Shown: positions 32,831-44,935 of the stretch, one piece after another
How the letters are laid out: each line of letters opens with the position of its first letter
Position numbering within the stretch: position 1 is the stretch's first letter
NCBI RefSeq assembly: GCF_033807715.1
Contig: NC_084599.1
Location: 10,397,625-10,461,624, forward strand
Direction of reading: 5' to 3'
DNA from: Cololabis saira
Lineage: Eukaryota > Chordata > Actinopteri > Beloniformes > Belonidae
Length of the DNA stretch: 64,000 nt
Notes under the pieces: generated by a model
Database searches by the model: none
Told to the model about the DNA's origin: nothing
The model's input: only the letters and a program-made list of their open reading frames with translations
Translations under genes and position numbers: made by a program

Positions 32831-35800
32831 GTTTATTATTATTATTATTGTTAAGAATAGATCATATTTAATTCATGAGGCCATTTTTTTTATTTTTAAG
32901 CCTAGTACCGATCTCATGTTAACTGGTTACAGGAGTGACTTTCAAAGACACTTTGTTGAGACAAAAACACATATAATGCATGAAACTTTCCAATATAAGT
33001 TGTTTACCTTTCAAAGCTTCTTAAAAAAGGTCCAATGCCTCCACTTTTTTCCCCAACAGAACTTTAACTCTTGTGTTCCAGTTTGAGAACAGCTGCACAG
33101 GCAGTGACCCAAATCTGAGGTTTGAATGGATTGCTTATGAGAGTTGGGAGTGTTGTGGTGGTCAAACCTGATTTGATAATGTCTCACTCCCTCTCACAAA
33201 AGGCATCAGCTTTTTAAAGCAGAAACTCTATTATTGACCAGTTATAGTGCCAGACTGAATTTCTGACTCTGTCAGACACCATTAGACCAAAAAGGGACCT
33301 TGCCTACTTGACAGATTTTTTGCAGCGCAACATTTTCAATGCTTTCAAACAATTCCTCGAGAGGGGACATGAAACTACTTGTGCTATCATTATGTTAAGG
33401 CACCTTCATTCACAGATGTTACTTTCTCTGGAGTCTGGACTCTTGCTCTTAAATATTTTTCAGTCCTATGAACAAACATCGTTTTGTAATGAATGAAGAG
33501 GAATACAATAAGAGAGGTTGAATTGTGTGGTTTAAAGTGAGCTGTGATTTCGAAAGAAATATGCCACAACTCAAGCATTACAGTTGTGTTTTCTGAAGTT
33601 AGTTCATACTCAACTGTTTTCTAAGTTAACAGGCTATTTATGTGTTTCAGCTGTAATAAGTCACAAAACCGCTATATAGTTGGGAAAAGCTTCACAGAAT
33701 AACATCAAATTATCCAACTTATACACCACACATTATGTCTTTTTCACCTATTCAGGGAAATTGCATGATACCCAGGAGAGGATAGATATTTTCTCTTTTA
33801 CAGACATTTTACAATTTTCCCACCACATTTGCCACCTCTATTGGGTTATTTTGATCCCTCTCAAATATTAACGCATTACTGGGCAAATGACTATATTTGG
33901 TTACTTTAACATACAATGAAAATTAAGGAAAAAAACTAATAAAATGGAAAATGTCAACCCTCTAGGGTTGAGATGTTTAAATTTCAAGAATTTCATAAAT
34001 GGCTAAGCACAAGGACAAATCTGGAAACAGATGCTTCAGGAGGAACAGCTGGCAACTTCAACACAGCTGCTTTTATTTGGGAAACAATAAATAAATAAAT
34101 AAAATAAAACAATTCTAATTTAAGAATGTTACCAAAGCTTATAGCCTTAAGTAATCATCACCAAACTTTGCTTTTACAAGTACAGAAACAACACTCCCCA
34201 TGAATACCCACTAGACTGACAATAGCGGGAACACAAGCTTACGAACTAAATCACCACCTCAATGAGATGGACCGACAAAGGATGAGACGTCTTTGCAGTC
34301 ATCATAATGATGGAAGACACAAATGACTCAACATGAGTGAGCATTCTGACTTTTCCCCCATTTTCATTCAAGCAAACACTTTGGCTGGCAGGCCCACGAC
34401 TGTGGCCACTCTTTCCAAGTGTATAATCACTCACATTAATGACAGCGTTAATGTGATGCAGAAAAATTATTCCAGGTCCTCAGGCTGAGTCTCAGGAGGT
34501 TTTTGTAGAGGAACTAGTTGCCTTGGCCATAATCGAGCTGAGGCCTGAAAACCTGCAACTGCACTTTGAGGTTTTTTTTAATAAGGCAATAAGGCGAACA
34601 TATAACACCTGTCGGTCAACAGCACGGTTTCAGAAAAAAAGCTCAAAAAACAATACAATTATTGTTCTCAAGACTCTTTTTCCCTGCAAAGGAAAGAGAT
34701 AGTGCAGAGTTTTATATTAAGGAACCAAGTTGGAACTGTATCCAACCAAATTTGTTGAAGGATTTCTTTACTTTGCTACTTCAGCATCAGTCTTGAAAAG
34801 TTAGGATCAGACGTTAGGCTTAAATATTAAATCCATGGAAACAGGCAGGCATGGTATCAAATTGCATAACGCTGCACTACTAACTAAAGAGCTGGCAAAG
34901 TAAACGTTAGCATATCGTTATTTTCTACACCTTCACTGTAACACTATTACGGTTTTGACATGTGGATTAATGGACCTATTATAAGTTTTCTTGTGAGGCT
35001 GTGCTGAATCTGAGATCCTGACAATAACAAAATGCCCTGATGTATACACAGGCTTAATAACGATAATTCTAAACTCAAAGTGCTCTGACAAAATCACTAC
35101 GCTGCTCCTCCTAATCATTCTGATGCAATCTGTCGCAGGGAACGAAAAGACCTCTGGGAATCCCAAACCAGCACTCACATACTTAGCTGGCACTTAGCTG
35201 GGAGACTTCACCAAAACACACACACACTCCTGTTTCCATAAGGAAGGTGTTGTGTTTTTGAACAAAAATTGAGGCTATTTCTATAACTAGAATCCCATGT
35301 GTGTCTGCGTCCCCTGGCGCTCGGATGAAAGAGAAGTAGTTCACCAAAATACAGAAATGGTTCATGGGAAATATTCTGCGGCGAGATTTATCACTGCCTC
35401 CACCAACATAGACACTGCTGAGCCTAAAGTCTAACTAAACACCAACTCCTTTGTGAGCACATCATTAGTTGTTGGCCGGGTTGCTTTTTTAAGAATGACT
35501 GTGTGTATTCAAGTGTTTGGGCTCAATGTTTGTTTTTGTTTTTCTTTGGTTTGATTTGTAGCTCACTTTCTCTCCCTCTTATTACATCTCTCCAGGCTCT
35601 TCATTAGTTTCTGAATGGGCAATAATGAGTAATTCCAAAGACTTGCAAGGGCCCGGGCTGGTACCTCGATGCCGCCCAGGGTGGCTGACAGTGAAAATCC
35701 CTGCTCGGCTTCTCTCTCTGTACTAGCCTACGGCTACACTAGCCTCCTCAGTGTGTGTTTGTGTATTTAATGACTCGCAAGTCATCTGGTCACCACTCTA

Positions 35801-37325
35801 CAGTCCCTCCATCTGATTCCACAATTCAGAAATCTATACAGATCCGGTGAGTGTCCTTGACTGCATGCAAGAGACACCTCCTCCACAAACTCGCTCCACA
35901 CACGTACACACTCCTTACTAATTTCCTTATCTCTCTGCTCCACACTTTTACATTTGTAATCCTTGCTCTTTTGTAATTTTGCCTCTGTATGCCGACTTCA
36001 AGAAAGAGAAACTAATTTCAGGAGTGAAAAGGGATTATCAGATGCAAACAAAGTCTCTCCACTTCCAGACAAAGACACTGATGTAGACTTTTCATGAGAA
36101 CAAAGTGTCTAAAAGCCTGCTTGAGACTGGATAGGAACTCTCAAGGAAAAAAAATAAATAAAAAAATCAAGTTGACCGCCACACTTGCAACTTGTTTTTC
36201 TTATCAGCACAAGAAAAAGTCCTGAGCTGCTGCCTCAAAAAGCGCATGGCAAAGTGACCGCAGAGGACACAATCGGATTTCCTTCTGTTCTTGTGGGTTT
36301 TGTGCGTAGTGAAAAATGCATGAGTACGAAGCGAGGAAGCCAGTAGATAAGTGTGGTAAACATGCTGATGTCACATAAAGAGTGCAGATATATTTGAGTC
36401 AGAATACAGCCAATTCTCACGTTATTCGTAGTTGTTAACAGTTCCTGATCATGTTGTACTGTAATGTGGAGCTGAAGTGTAAAATAAGTTGGGTTTTTTT
36501 GGTTGTTTTTCAGTTTTTTTAAGGGCATGTCTGAAATTTGAGCTTCATGATGCATCAATTCGAAATCAAAAGGAAGTAAAAAAAATGGTGCCTGCATGTT
36601 ATAAATAAAGCTTCTACAACACATTAAGCCTCAAACTATCCAACTATTATATTTTGCTGTGGATCTGACAACTCGCTGTTTTGCCTTCAAAACAAAAATG
36701 CCCTAGATGCAAGAATTTGCAGAACATGTGCAGCCTACTTAAAATGCTCAAGAATAATGAGATGATGAAGTGGATTAATCTTGCACAGAGAGAAGTTGAA
36801 ACAAGGCGCTCACAATGTTGCCACTTCCAGTTTTCAAAGCTGAAGACATAGAAGAAGTCGTAGGGATATTTGCAGTGCATCAAAAGACCACTATGGTCTG
36901 ACTCCAAAAGAAAGTCAATTTCCACTGTTCCCCGTGTTAAAATGTCCAACTTTACAGCCGAAATAAACGTCCTTACAGCATTATACGAAAGTTCATGGCA
37001 ACCTGTATGGGAAAAACTGATTATTATCTACCTTGTCCAATAAAATTATATGGGGCCACAAATGTATGCATAATTAGAGCCACGGTTTTATGAGTGACAG
37101 CTCCATTGCAGTTAATCAGCAGCTATTTGCCATCTTTAAGCATTTTTAGTGAATTTGACCTCTGAGCGATGCATAAAGACCAATCTTATTTTTAAAATAT
37201 TATGGTCTGTTGTGCTGTTAATTGTACTAACAGACATCCGCAGAGGGCTCTTTGACTGGGTTGGCCTGGAAGGGTCCAGGAAGAAGGTGGCTTGAGCCAG
37301 GCTATGCTAGCCAGAGGCCACATGG
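32831..37325. other. Unique non-coding stretch
   Basis: No gene was recognised. A TTA run follows the Rex3 copy (about 32833-32852). The many short frames do not resemble known proteins. Confidence 0.5.
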
Positions 37326-37452
37326 CCGGTCGCTAGGAATGGGCAATATTTTACCGTTCACAATATACCGTAAAAAAAATTCCCCACGGTAAGAATTTTT
37401 CATCTCGTGGTAAAAACGATAAATTCCCGTTGATAACGTTTTTGTGTAAAGT

Positions 37453-37533
37453 CTGATTTATGGTTCTGCGTTAAATCGACGCGCACCATACGCCGTAGGC
37501 TCTGCGTCGATTTAACGCAGAACCGTAAATCAG
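37453..37533. repeat. 30-bp inverted repeat in the hAT leader
   Basis: ctgatttatggttctgcg... (37453-37482) and its complement (37504-37533) match at 29 of 30 positions, around a 21-nt loop. The arms belong to the same palindrome family as the Harbinger-like element at 50.43 kb, suggesting an old nested insertion shared by the whole hAT family. Confidence 0.85.
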
Positions 37534-37544
37534 CCTTAACAAAC

Positions 37545-37722
37545 ATGGCGGAAGGCGGATCTGAGAGCGAGGAGCTCGTTGTTAAACGAGGCTCCAGCTC
37601 CGTTATCTGGAACTGGTTTGGATTTAAAAAGAGTGACGAGGAGCAAACATCTATTATATGCAGAGTCTGCAAAATAACAGTGAGTGCAAAGGATGGCAAT
37701 ACAAGTAATTTATTATATATTT
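37545..37722 (+). pseudogene. BED zinc-finger exon of a ZBED/hAT transposase
   Basis: It starts MAEGGSESEELVVKRG, continues SSVIWNWFGFKKSDEEQTS and CRVC, and ends at GNTSNL. This is the aromatic start, Cys pair and N-x-x-N-L of a BED finger. The frame then runs into AT-rich sequence where the two His ligands should be. Only the first half of the finger survives. Confidence 0.8.
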
Positions 37723-38002
37723 TACATTATATATTATTATATATAACATGTTATTATATATAAAAGCTACTGCTTCGTTCTTTACCAGAGTGGTGTAATA
37801 ATTGGTGTAGTTTAGTAGCATTTAGTATCTTTTAGAGCAGTGTTTTGGGGGCTCCAAAGACTGAATGTGGTGATAGATTTATAGTTACAAAGATGGAGTT
37901 GAATTGGTATTTTTTTTATCGTCATTTTTATCGTTATCGGGATAAATGCCAGAAATTATCGTGATACATTTTTTAGTCATACCGCCCATCCCTAGCGGTC
38001 GC

Positions 38003-40395
38003 TTGGTCTGCAGCTTATCGATCCTCTGGTTCGGACGGTAGCTCAGCAGGCCAAAGTAACCAGATTCAAACAACTTTCACCATTGGTTGAGCCACTCATG
38101 AGCCTGCGGACTGTCTCAGACATTTGTCACTTTATACTTCTGAAGAGAACACTACGACATCATCTACCTACCCTCACAGATCAGGACCACACACAGAGTC
38201 ACAGCAACCTGAGGAAAACATGGAGACCAAGAAAAGAAAGAAAGACAAAAGTGTCTCTCTTTTTAGCCAGCTAATTAAAGATCACAATATACTAAAAATT
38301 GGATTAAGATTTGAAGAGGCAAATAGAAGTCCACATAATGCATCCAATAAAGAGACAGTTATTACTCAGTTCTGAAAACAGTTACAAAAGGCAACAATTC
38401 TCTCATGCTTTAAGCACTTTGGCATCATTTATCTCACAGTTATGATCCATATTATTGCACTTATTAACCTCGTATGTGATGGGTGATTAGTCAGAGACGT
38501 GAGGATGTAAGAAAAGTAGACAAAGAGATAGACTATGATCAACCTAGATGTCTCTTGTGGAGCTAAAACTGTGGAGCTAAAAACAGAGTCCCAAGACGTC
38601 CCCTCCATTATATTGATGGAGCCGTCCTTCCATCCCAGACGAAGCCCAGCACAACTTCAGAACTACTTTGTAGTGGCCATTAATGGTGCTGATGACAGTA
38701 GAGAGGATCCCTGTGCCAGGTAAAACAGCACAAGCCAAAAAGCAGAAAAAGAAAGTGAAAAAATAGAAGAAAAAAAAAACGCTCCCCACAAGGGAGGTGA
38801 AGTGCTGTCAGCGCTAAGCAAGCAATAAAAACTAAAAATGTCACTCAGGAATAACTGCCATCTTTAACATTTGGCAGGAGCACTACTCATCCGTGTTTCT
38901 GTAACCAAGCGTTCAGATTGCCCCCCTCAGGGCACCACAATTAAAGACACGCTCACTGAGAGTCGTCAATAAACGCTTAAACTGAGGTGCTAGAAAAAAG
39001 CTATTCTATGTCAGAGGTGTGTTGGGAATACAGGATACAAAACTGAGTGGTAGCAGAGTAATTTCCTTTGCATTATTCTGGGGCCTAATTCCTTGCACTT
39101 ATAACAACGTGAGCTTTATTTTTCTGCAAGATACAAACATGATGAAAAAATGAATCATTGCTTCTCCTTTGAGAAAGCATCTCTAATGTCTTCATGGTAC
39201 ATGACACATCTGAGGGTTTTGGCGTTTCTTTGTCTTGTTTATTTCTAGTTTAGACTCTCATATTCGTTTTTTTTCCCCAGCAGCCTGTTGCTGTTGCTCA
39301 TCAGAGCCACGGGTGAGCATGGCTGCTCTTCAGATGAAACAGTCTGGACAAAAAGGCCTTTTTATATAACAAATCTAGATAATTGTTGAAAAGGTTAGAG
39401 CAGCCAGAGCAGGTATAGAGTGAGCTGGGTGTTGATGCACACAACAGGATGCCACGGCAACACGGCGATGATGATGTCACCAGGGGAGGATACGGTCCAA
39501 GAGAGCAGTAATTGATGAGAGGCTCTGTCAGGATTAATGCGCTGTGAGCTAAAGATAAGAAAATATCTGTCACCTTTTGGGCATAATAAAATCATCTATA
39601 TTTAGAGGAAGAGCTAAAAGGAAAAAAAATTAAAAGACTACATATAGAAGAGCAGTCAAAAAAGTTCAGCGAGGCAATAACAAAATAAAAATGTTCCTGT
39701 CACGAGGCAACAGATATGCAGTAGCATCTCGTAATCATGATGAAATAAGGCTGCAGTCAAATACCAAGCAGGCGGAAGCCTCACATTAAACACAAAAATA
39801 AAATCTCTGAGACTTGTTCATAATTAGCTTTTATTTTTATGCAGCAAAAACAGACAGAAAATATACAACAAGGCTGCAACACAATTCTGTATCAAAACCA
39901 CAACACTGATGTTGCTCCAACCGGCATGTTTAAATTAATGTGATTTCTATACATTCACGACATAACTATTAATTCCATCAGAGTGGGGAACAAATAGCTT
40001 CACTCACTCTTTTATTCCCTTCCTGCTCATTTGCTGATTCACTTGTTTCCTCCCAAGTTTTCTCCTCCTGCTGTATCCGTTGTGCATGCCTACCTCAGCA
40101 ACCGGAGAAGCAAGTCATGCTGAGATACTTACAGAGCCACGTATCATTTGATGACACAGGCTGATAGATGCCTGACAGACTGCCAAACCCCAAGACAAGC
40201 TACATGAGTCAAGAACAAACACTCCTCCGTCATGCAGATATGCTTTTGCACATGTATCCATCATTGCCATGTGGGAGGTGTGTGTGTCTGACTGTGTGCC
40301 TGTGTGTACAGCTTGTGTGAGGGAGAAAATACTTGCAGAAGTCTATGTTGCATCGGGATATTTTGACTTCTGACATAAAAAGTCAATGCTGCAGT
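38003..40395. other. Unique non-coding stretch
   Basis: No gene was recognised. A tagctcagcagg at about 38038-38049 resembles a tRNA A box but has no convincing B box. Confidence 0.5.
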
Positions 40396-40973
40396 TAGGC
40401 CGCGTTCAGACTGCCAGCCAATATCCGATTTTTAGCCCATCCAGATTGAAACTGGATGACTCTTTTGAAGTCTGAACAGTCCCAAACCGCATGAGATCCG
40501 ATTTTTGCAAACCAAATCGAAACCACCTCCGGGAGATAGTTTCATATTGCATTTGGGCAGATGCGTCTCAGTCTAAACAGCTCCAAACACTCAGATCGGT
40601 TTTGACTGTCCATGACGTCACTCTACGCGACGCCAGACCAGACCCATGCGCCAAACCACCCGCCCATTTCGAGTTGTGGAGCTACGTTACAGGTATGGAG
40701 CAGTCGGAAAATGTCCTTGGACAGAGGAAGAAAGAAGAGTTTTTGTTGTCGCAATTACATGACGTCACACAATACACACGCTGGGTGACGCCTCCGCTCC
40801 GACGTTGTTGCTACGGCAACCCGTCAGATCAGTCAATGATGTGGCCCAGTCTGAACAGAGCCAGATCCGATTTGGACACTTGCTAAAAACAGTGTGGACA
40901 GTCAGCCCTGAAAATCGGATATGACAAGGAATCAGATATGAATCAGATTTGCCTGCAGTCTGAACGCGGCCTA
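40396..40973. mobile_element. Non-autonomous DNA transposon with 19-bp inverted ends
   Basis: taggccgcgttcagactgc and its perfect complement bound a 578-bp element. Sub-terminal atccgattt-type motifs recur at both ends. On the plus strand an internal MSWTEEER-like stretch near 40709 could be the start of a Myb/SANT domain left from a larger element; this is weak. Ta stands at both outer edges, but the target duplication is unresolved and the superfamily is not assigned. Confidence 0.82.
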
Positions 40974-43687
40974 TGCGTGTTAACATAAGCTGTATATAAG
41001 ATACTACGTTCATATTCCTGTTTTGAAGTATCATCTGATTAATAACACAAGCCCACATTATGCCACCCAACACCGCTGTGAGATTCTTCCCTTTCCACAT
41101 CCACAACCATCCTTTTCTACACTGACCCAAAAAGCCGAGCTCATGTAACAGTGTGATATGGCGAGTGACATGTACGCACGTCTGGATAATGCAATTAAGA
41201 TTTGCATACTGCACAAACTAGCTTAATTTGATTACTCTTGTTTACATGACAGTGCCTTATTCAGATTGTGATCTTAATTGGGTTAATCTAATATTGCTGC
41301 ACAAGTGAATGCACCAAGTGGCTTCATCCATGAACATGGGGGATGCCAAACTCAGACGCCAGAGCTTGATGATGAAGTAGGATGGCATGGGATTGTGTTC
41401 TGTGCTCCAGAAGAAAATCAAGGCACATAACTGGGAACCAAAGTACCTGCTCTCCAAATATATCATCAACGCACACAAGTCCTGTCTTTTGCCTTCTTCT
41501 TTCCACAGAAACAAATTTGTAAATGAACAAGCGAATGAAAGTAAGTGGCGAAGCCTGGCCCGAGCTCTGAATGTCACAGTCAGTCTCTGCAGCCTCCCTC
41601 TAAGTGATGCAGACAGAGACCCATTCTGATTTGCCCCACCAGTCAAGCCAAGGGGTGAAAAACATTTACATGCAAATACGAATGACCCACTAGCTAGTGC
41701 GATCGCGCTGGCTGTGGTATTCTGAAAGCACAGCAACGACAGAAAATCTGGCACGCAGGACTTGCCAATCAGCCGCTCTATTGTGACATACAGGCTGTAG
41801 GATTCTGTGCTGTGTGTGCAGGGTATCAATTCTTTTTGAGTTTTGTGGGTTATTGGTTTGAAACTGCTATTGGTATTGCTTTTTTATACACTGTGAAAAG
41901 AACGTGAATGAGTTCAGGCAGGTGCATTATCTGATAAGGCAATAAAATTGCTGTGCAGAAGGTTAAATCCTATAATTTCTGCAAAACTCCTGAGCACACA
42001 TACTAGAGCCTAACCCCACACATGCAATCCACTTTCAGTTTGAATAATAAGAATCCATAAATCAACTTAACAAACGCACTTCTCTGTCACGCTGAAGTGG
42101 TTCGTATCAGGGGACAGATTGTTGGTGGACTGGCTGGGACTTCAGGGGTCCTGGACAAGGGGAGAACCTGGCTGTCACACACGACTGCAATATTTGGATC
42201 AAAAATCCGCCTGCTGTCATCAGACCTGTTGCCTCCAGATGGGTCCCGGGTCTGCTTCTGATGCCCGCCCTCAGCTAACACACTCTGTCCTCTTCCTTCT
42301 CTCCCTCCCCCACTCCTTATTTCATCTCTGCCCCTCTCATGCAGAAAGAAGTACATCAAGCCGAACCTTTCCTTCATCTTTTCCGCGCTTCCTTACAAAG
42401 TCCGAGTCATCATCCTTTTGTTCTGTAACCTTGACATTCAGCTTTTAGCTCCGTGTGATGCTTTCATCTCAAATCTCCCTCATTGGCTCAGTTTCTTGGC
42501 TAAAAAATGTGCGTGGTGTGCACGGGGGATTGTGTGTGTGAGTACATGCACTCGCACGCTCGATGCTTGAGAGATGAGCAGACGCACTGCGCAGGGAGGC
42601 CCCTTTGATTCGCCACAGCAGAGACCAACAGCGAGGCTGTACATTAATTGGGACTTCTGAGCCATTAATTTAGACGGGTACGTTCAAGGACCCACTTTCC
42701 CTCCACTTCCCAACAGCAACAGGAGCTGAACAAGCATCCTCTCAAGACCCATCCGCAATTTTCCACCTCTTTTTTTTTTCTTCGCAGTACTTGTAGGTTT
42801 TTTTCTGCTCGGCGTCTCTTCGCTTCTTCCATACAGTTCAGTTTGATCCATAAACCATGTCACAGCCCCCTCCTTGCCTCATCTGCTCTCTGTTGTCTTG
42901 ACACTGCCATCACTGAGCAGAGGGAGACAGTAGGTCACAGTTTCTGCACCGTGCCTCTACCTCGCCAACTGTCCTGCAACCGGTGCCAAAGAGAGAGCGT
43001 TTTCTCTTCTTGTTTTTTTTTTTTTCAGCATTACTGATTCCCTCAGGTCACCGGACACATTAATTTGTTAATTACTTCAAAGCCCAAAAACTAGTGGCAG
43101 CCTGGCAGCAAAATTAGCAAACATTACATTTTTTTAGAGACCAGTCACAAGCTCAAGTAGAAACCACAGCAAGAGCCACTCCACCAGTGGAAAACAATTT
43201 GGTCAGAGGGACCAACAGACGATGAGAAAATTCCAATTGTACTCTCGCAGCTTCTCTGTAACCCATAAAACCGCAGGATAGAGTCGCATTTGGCTGCGAG
43301 TTCCCTAAAGAAAAGAATCAGCTATAAAACGGCAACGGGATAACTGCAGCCAGGCCCATGGGGCATGGTTTCTTCAGATTCATGCTGAGCTGATTCGGGA
43401 AATGATTCAGGATGTGTATGACCAGCATTCCCTCCTTTGTGTCTCCCACTGTACAGCAGTTAAACCTGCCCCTTATTAGTTATGAGCTCGGTGATCATGG
43501 CAACCCAGACAAGGGAATAAAACCAAGGAGGTGTACAAAGTATGTCTCTGAATGCGGCAGCGGAACTAACAGTTACTATTTATATCATTTCAGAGAAAAT
43601 AATGTAATTTCATCACCACTGCTGGCACTGAATATGTCTTTAGGGTTTGGGCTTGTGGTGCCTTGCTTCTTTGCAATGTGTTTGTGT
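40974..43687. other. Unique non-coding stretch
   Basis: No gene was recognised. Long minus-strand frames at 40765-41214 and 41257-41829 have no recognisable domain or exon boundaries. Confidence 0.5.
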
Positions 43688-43695
43688 GTGTGTAT

Positions 43696-44125
43696 TAGGG
43701 ATGGGCGATATGGACTAAAAAAATTATCACAATAATTTCTATTATTTATCCCGATAACGATAAAAATGACGATAAAAAAATACCAATTCAACTCCACCTT
43801 TTTAACTATAAATCTATCACCACATTCAGTCTTTGGAGCCCCCAAAACACTGCTCTAAAAGAATACTAAATGCTACTAAACGTCATCAATGGGAATTTTT
43901 CTTTCTTTTCTTTCTTTCTTTCTTTCTTTCTTTCTGGCTCATTTCCTTCCTTCCTTCCTTCCTTCCTTCCTTCATTCCTTCCTTCCTTCCTTCCTTCTTT
44001 CTTTCTTTCTTTCTTTCTTGCTCATATCTTTCTTGCTCCTTTCTTTCTTTCTTTCTTTCTTTCTTTCTGGCTCATTTCCTTCCTTCCTTCCTTCCTTCCT
44101 TCCTTCCTTCTTTCTTTCTTGCTCA

Positions 44126-44166
<41 letters not shown>

Positions 44167-44237
44167 GGCTCATTTCCTTCCTTCCTTCATTCCTTCTTTC
44201 TTTCTTTCTTTCTTTCTTGCTCATATCTTTCTTGCTC

Positions 44238-44271
<34 letters not shown>

Positions 44272-44346
44272 GGCTCATTTCCTTCCTTCCTTCCTTCCTT
44301 CCTTCCTTCTTTCTTCCTTTCTTTCTTGCTCATATCTTTCTTGCTC

Positions 44347-44380
<34 letters not shown>

Positions 44381-44657
44381 GGCTCATTTCCTTCCTTCCT
44401 TCCTTCCTTCCTTCCTTCCTTCCTTCCTTCCTTCCTTCCTTCCTTCCTTCCTTCCTTCCTTCCTTCCTTCCTTCCTTCCTTCCTTCCTTCCTTCCTTCCT
44501 TCCTTCCTTCCTTCCTTCCTTCACGTACGTTGTGCGTCGATTTAACGCAGAACCATAAATCAGCTTTACACAAAAACGGGAATTTATTGTTTTTACCGTG
44601 AGATACAAATTCTTACCGTGGGAAATTTTTTTTACGGTAAAATATCACCCATTCCTA
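43696..44657 (-). mobile_element. hAT family element, copy B, expanded by a TTCC/TTTC array
   Basis: The ends tagggatgggcgatat and cacccattccta match copy A in reverse orientation. Left flank gtgtgtat (43688-43695) and right flank gtgtgtgt agree with an 8-bp duplication in GT-rich DNA. The leader with half of the 30-bp inverted repeat is kept (near 44535-44565). The BED exon and surrounding centre are replaced by a 620-bp tetranucleotide array. Confidence 0.88.
43899..44522. repeat. Compound TTTC/TTCC microsatellite with higher-order units
   Basis: TTTC runs alternate with TTCC runs, separated by ctggctcatttcc (43934, 44067, 44165, 44270, 44379) and cttgctcatatc (four times). This gives higher-order units of 98-133 bp. 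All three plus frames stay open as Phe/Leu/Pro/Ser-rich strings, which are artefacts. Confidence 0.95.

Positions 44658-44664
<7 letters not shown>

Positions 44665-44750
<86 letters not shown>
44665..44750. repeat. TA microsatellite
   Basis: An almost pure TA run directly follows hAT copy B. Confidence 0.97.
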
Positions 44751-44754
<4 letters not shown>

Positions 44755-44860
44755 TGTCCCCCCAACTCTCAGTATACATATCTTCATTTATGTCTTGTCT
44801 TGTTAACAAAATGATGTCCTGTTGACTCCAAGACTGCACAGAAGTGTGAGTGACGCACAA

Positions 44861-44934
44861 TGAGTGTGTGTCTGTATATGTATGTGTGTGCACGTGTGTG
44901 TGCACGTGTGCGTGTGTGTGTGTGCGCGTGTGTG
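44861..44934. repeat. GT-rich microsatellite
   Basis: Interrupted GT runs contain several gtgtgcacgtgtg palindromic interruptions. Confidence 0.85.
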
Positions 44935-44935
44935 A

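Larger units (their letters stand above)
37334..37994 (+). mobile_element. hAT family element, copy A (keeps BED exon)
   Basis: The ends taggaatgggc and gcccatcccta are inverted, and both ends carry cgataa/ttatcg-type sub-terminal motifs. Flanks ccggtcgc (37326-37333) and gcggtcgc (37995-38002) are an 8-bp duplication with one mismatch. The 661-bp copy keeps the first coding exon of a ZBED-type transposase but none of the catalytic part. Confidence 0.9.

Noticed and set aside
35640..35720. Possible small minus-strand exon with acceptor gtacag and donor gag/gtaccag
   Set aside because: All frames are open over such a short length, no protein similarity is recognised, and splice-like sites occur by chance at this frequency.
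38030..38080. tRNA-like A box tagctcagcagg
   Set aside because: There is no matching B box at the right distance and no cloverleaf is apparent.
40491..40886. 131-codon plus frame inside the element at 40396-40973
   Set aside because: It has no recognisable domain; a Myb/SANT-like start in another frame is more plausible but very short.
41257..41829. 190-codon minus-strand frame
   Set aside because: No domain, no splice context and low-complexity stretches; treated as chance.
43833..44601. Open frames of over 200 codons rich in Phe, Leu, Pro and Ser, and the Glu/Lys/Arg-rich complement
   Set aside because: They lie on a tetranucleotide microsatellite in which all frames stay open; no domain or splice context.
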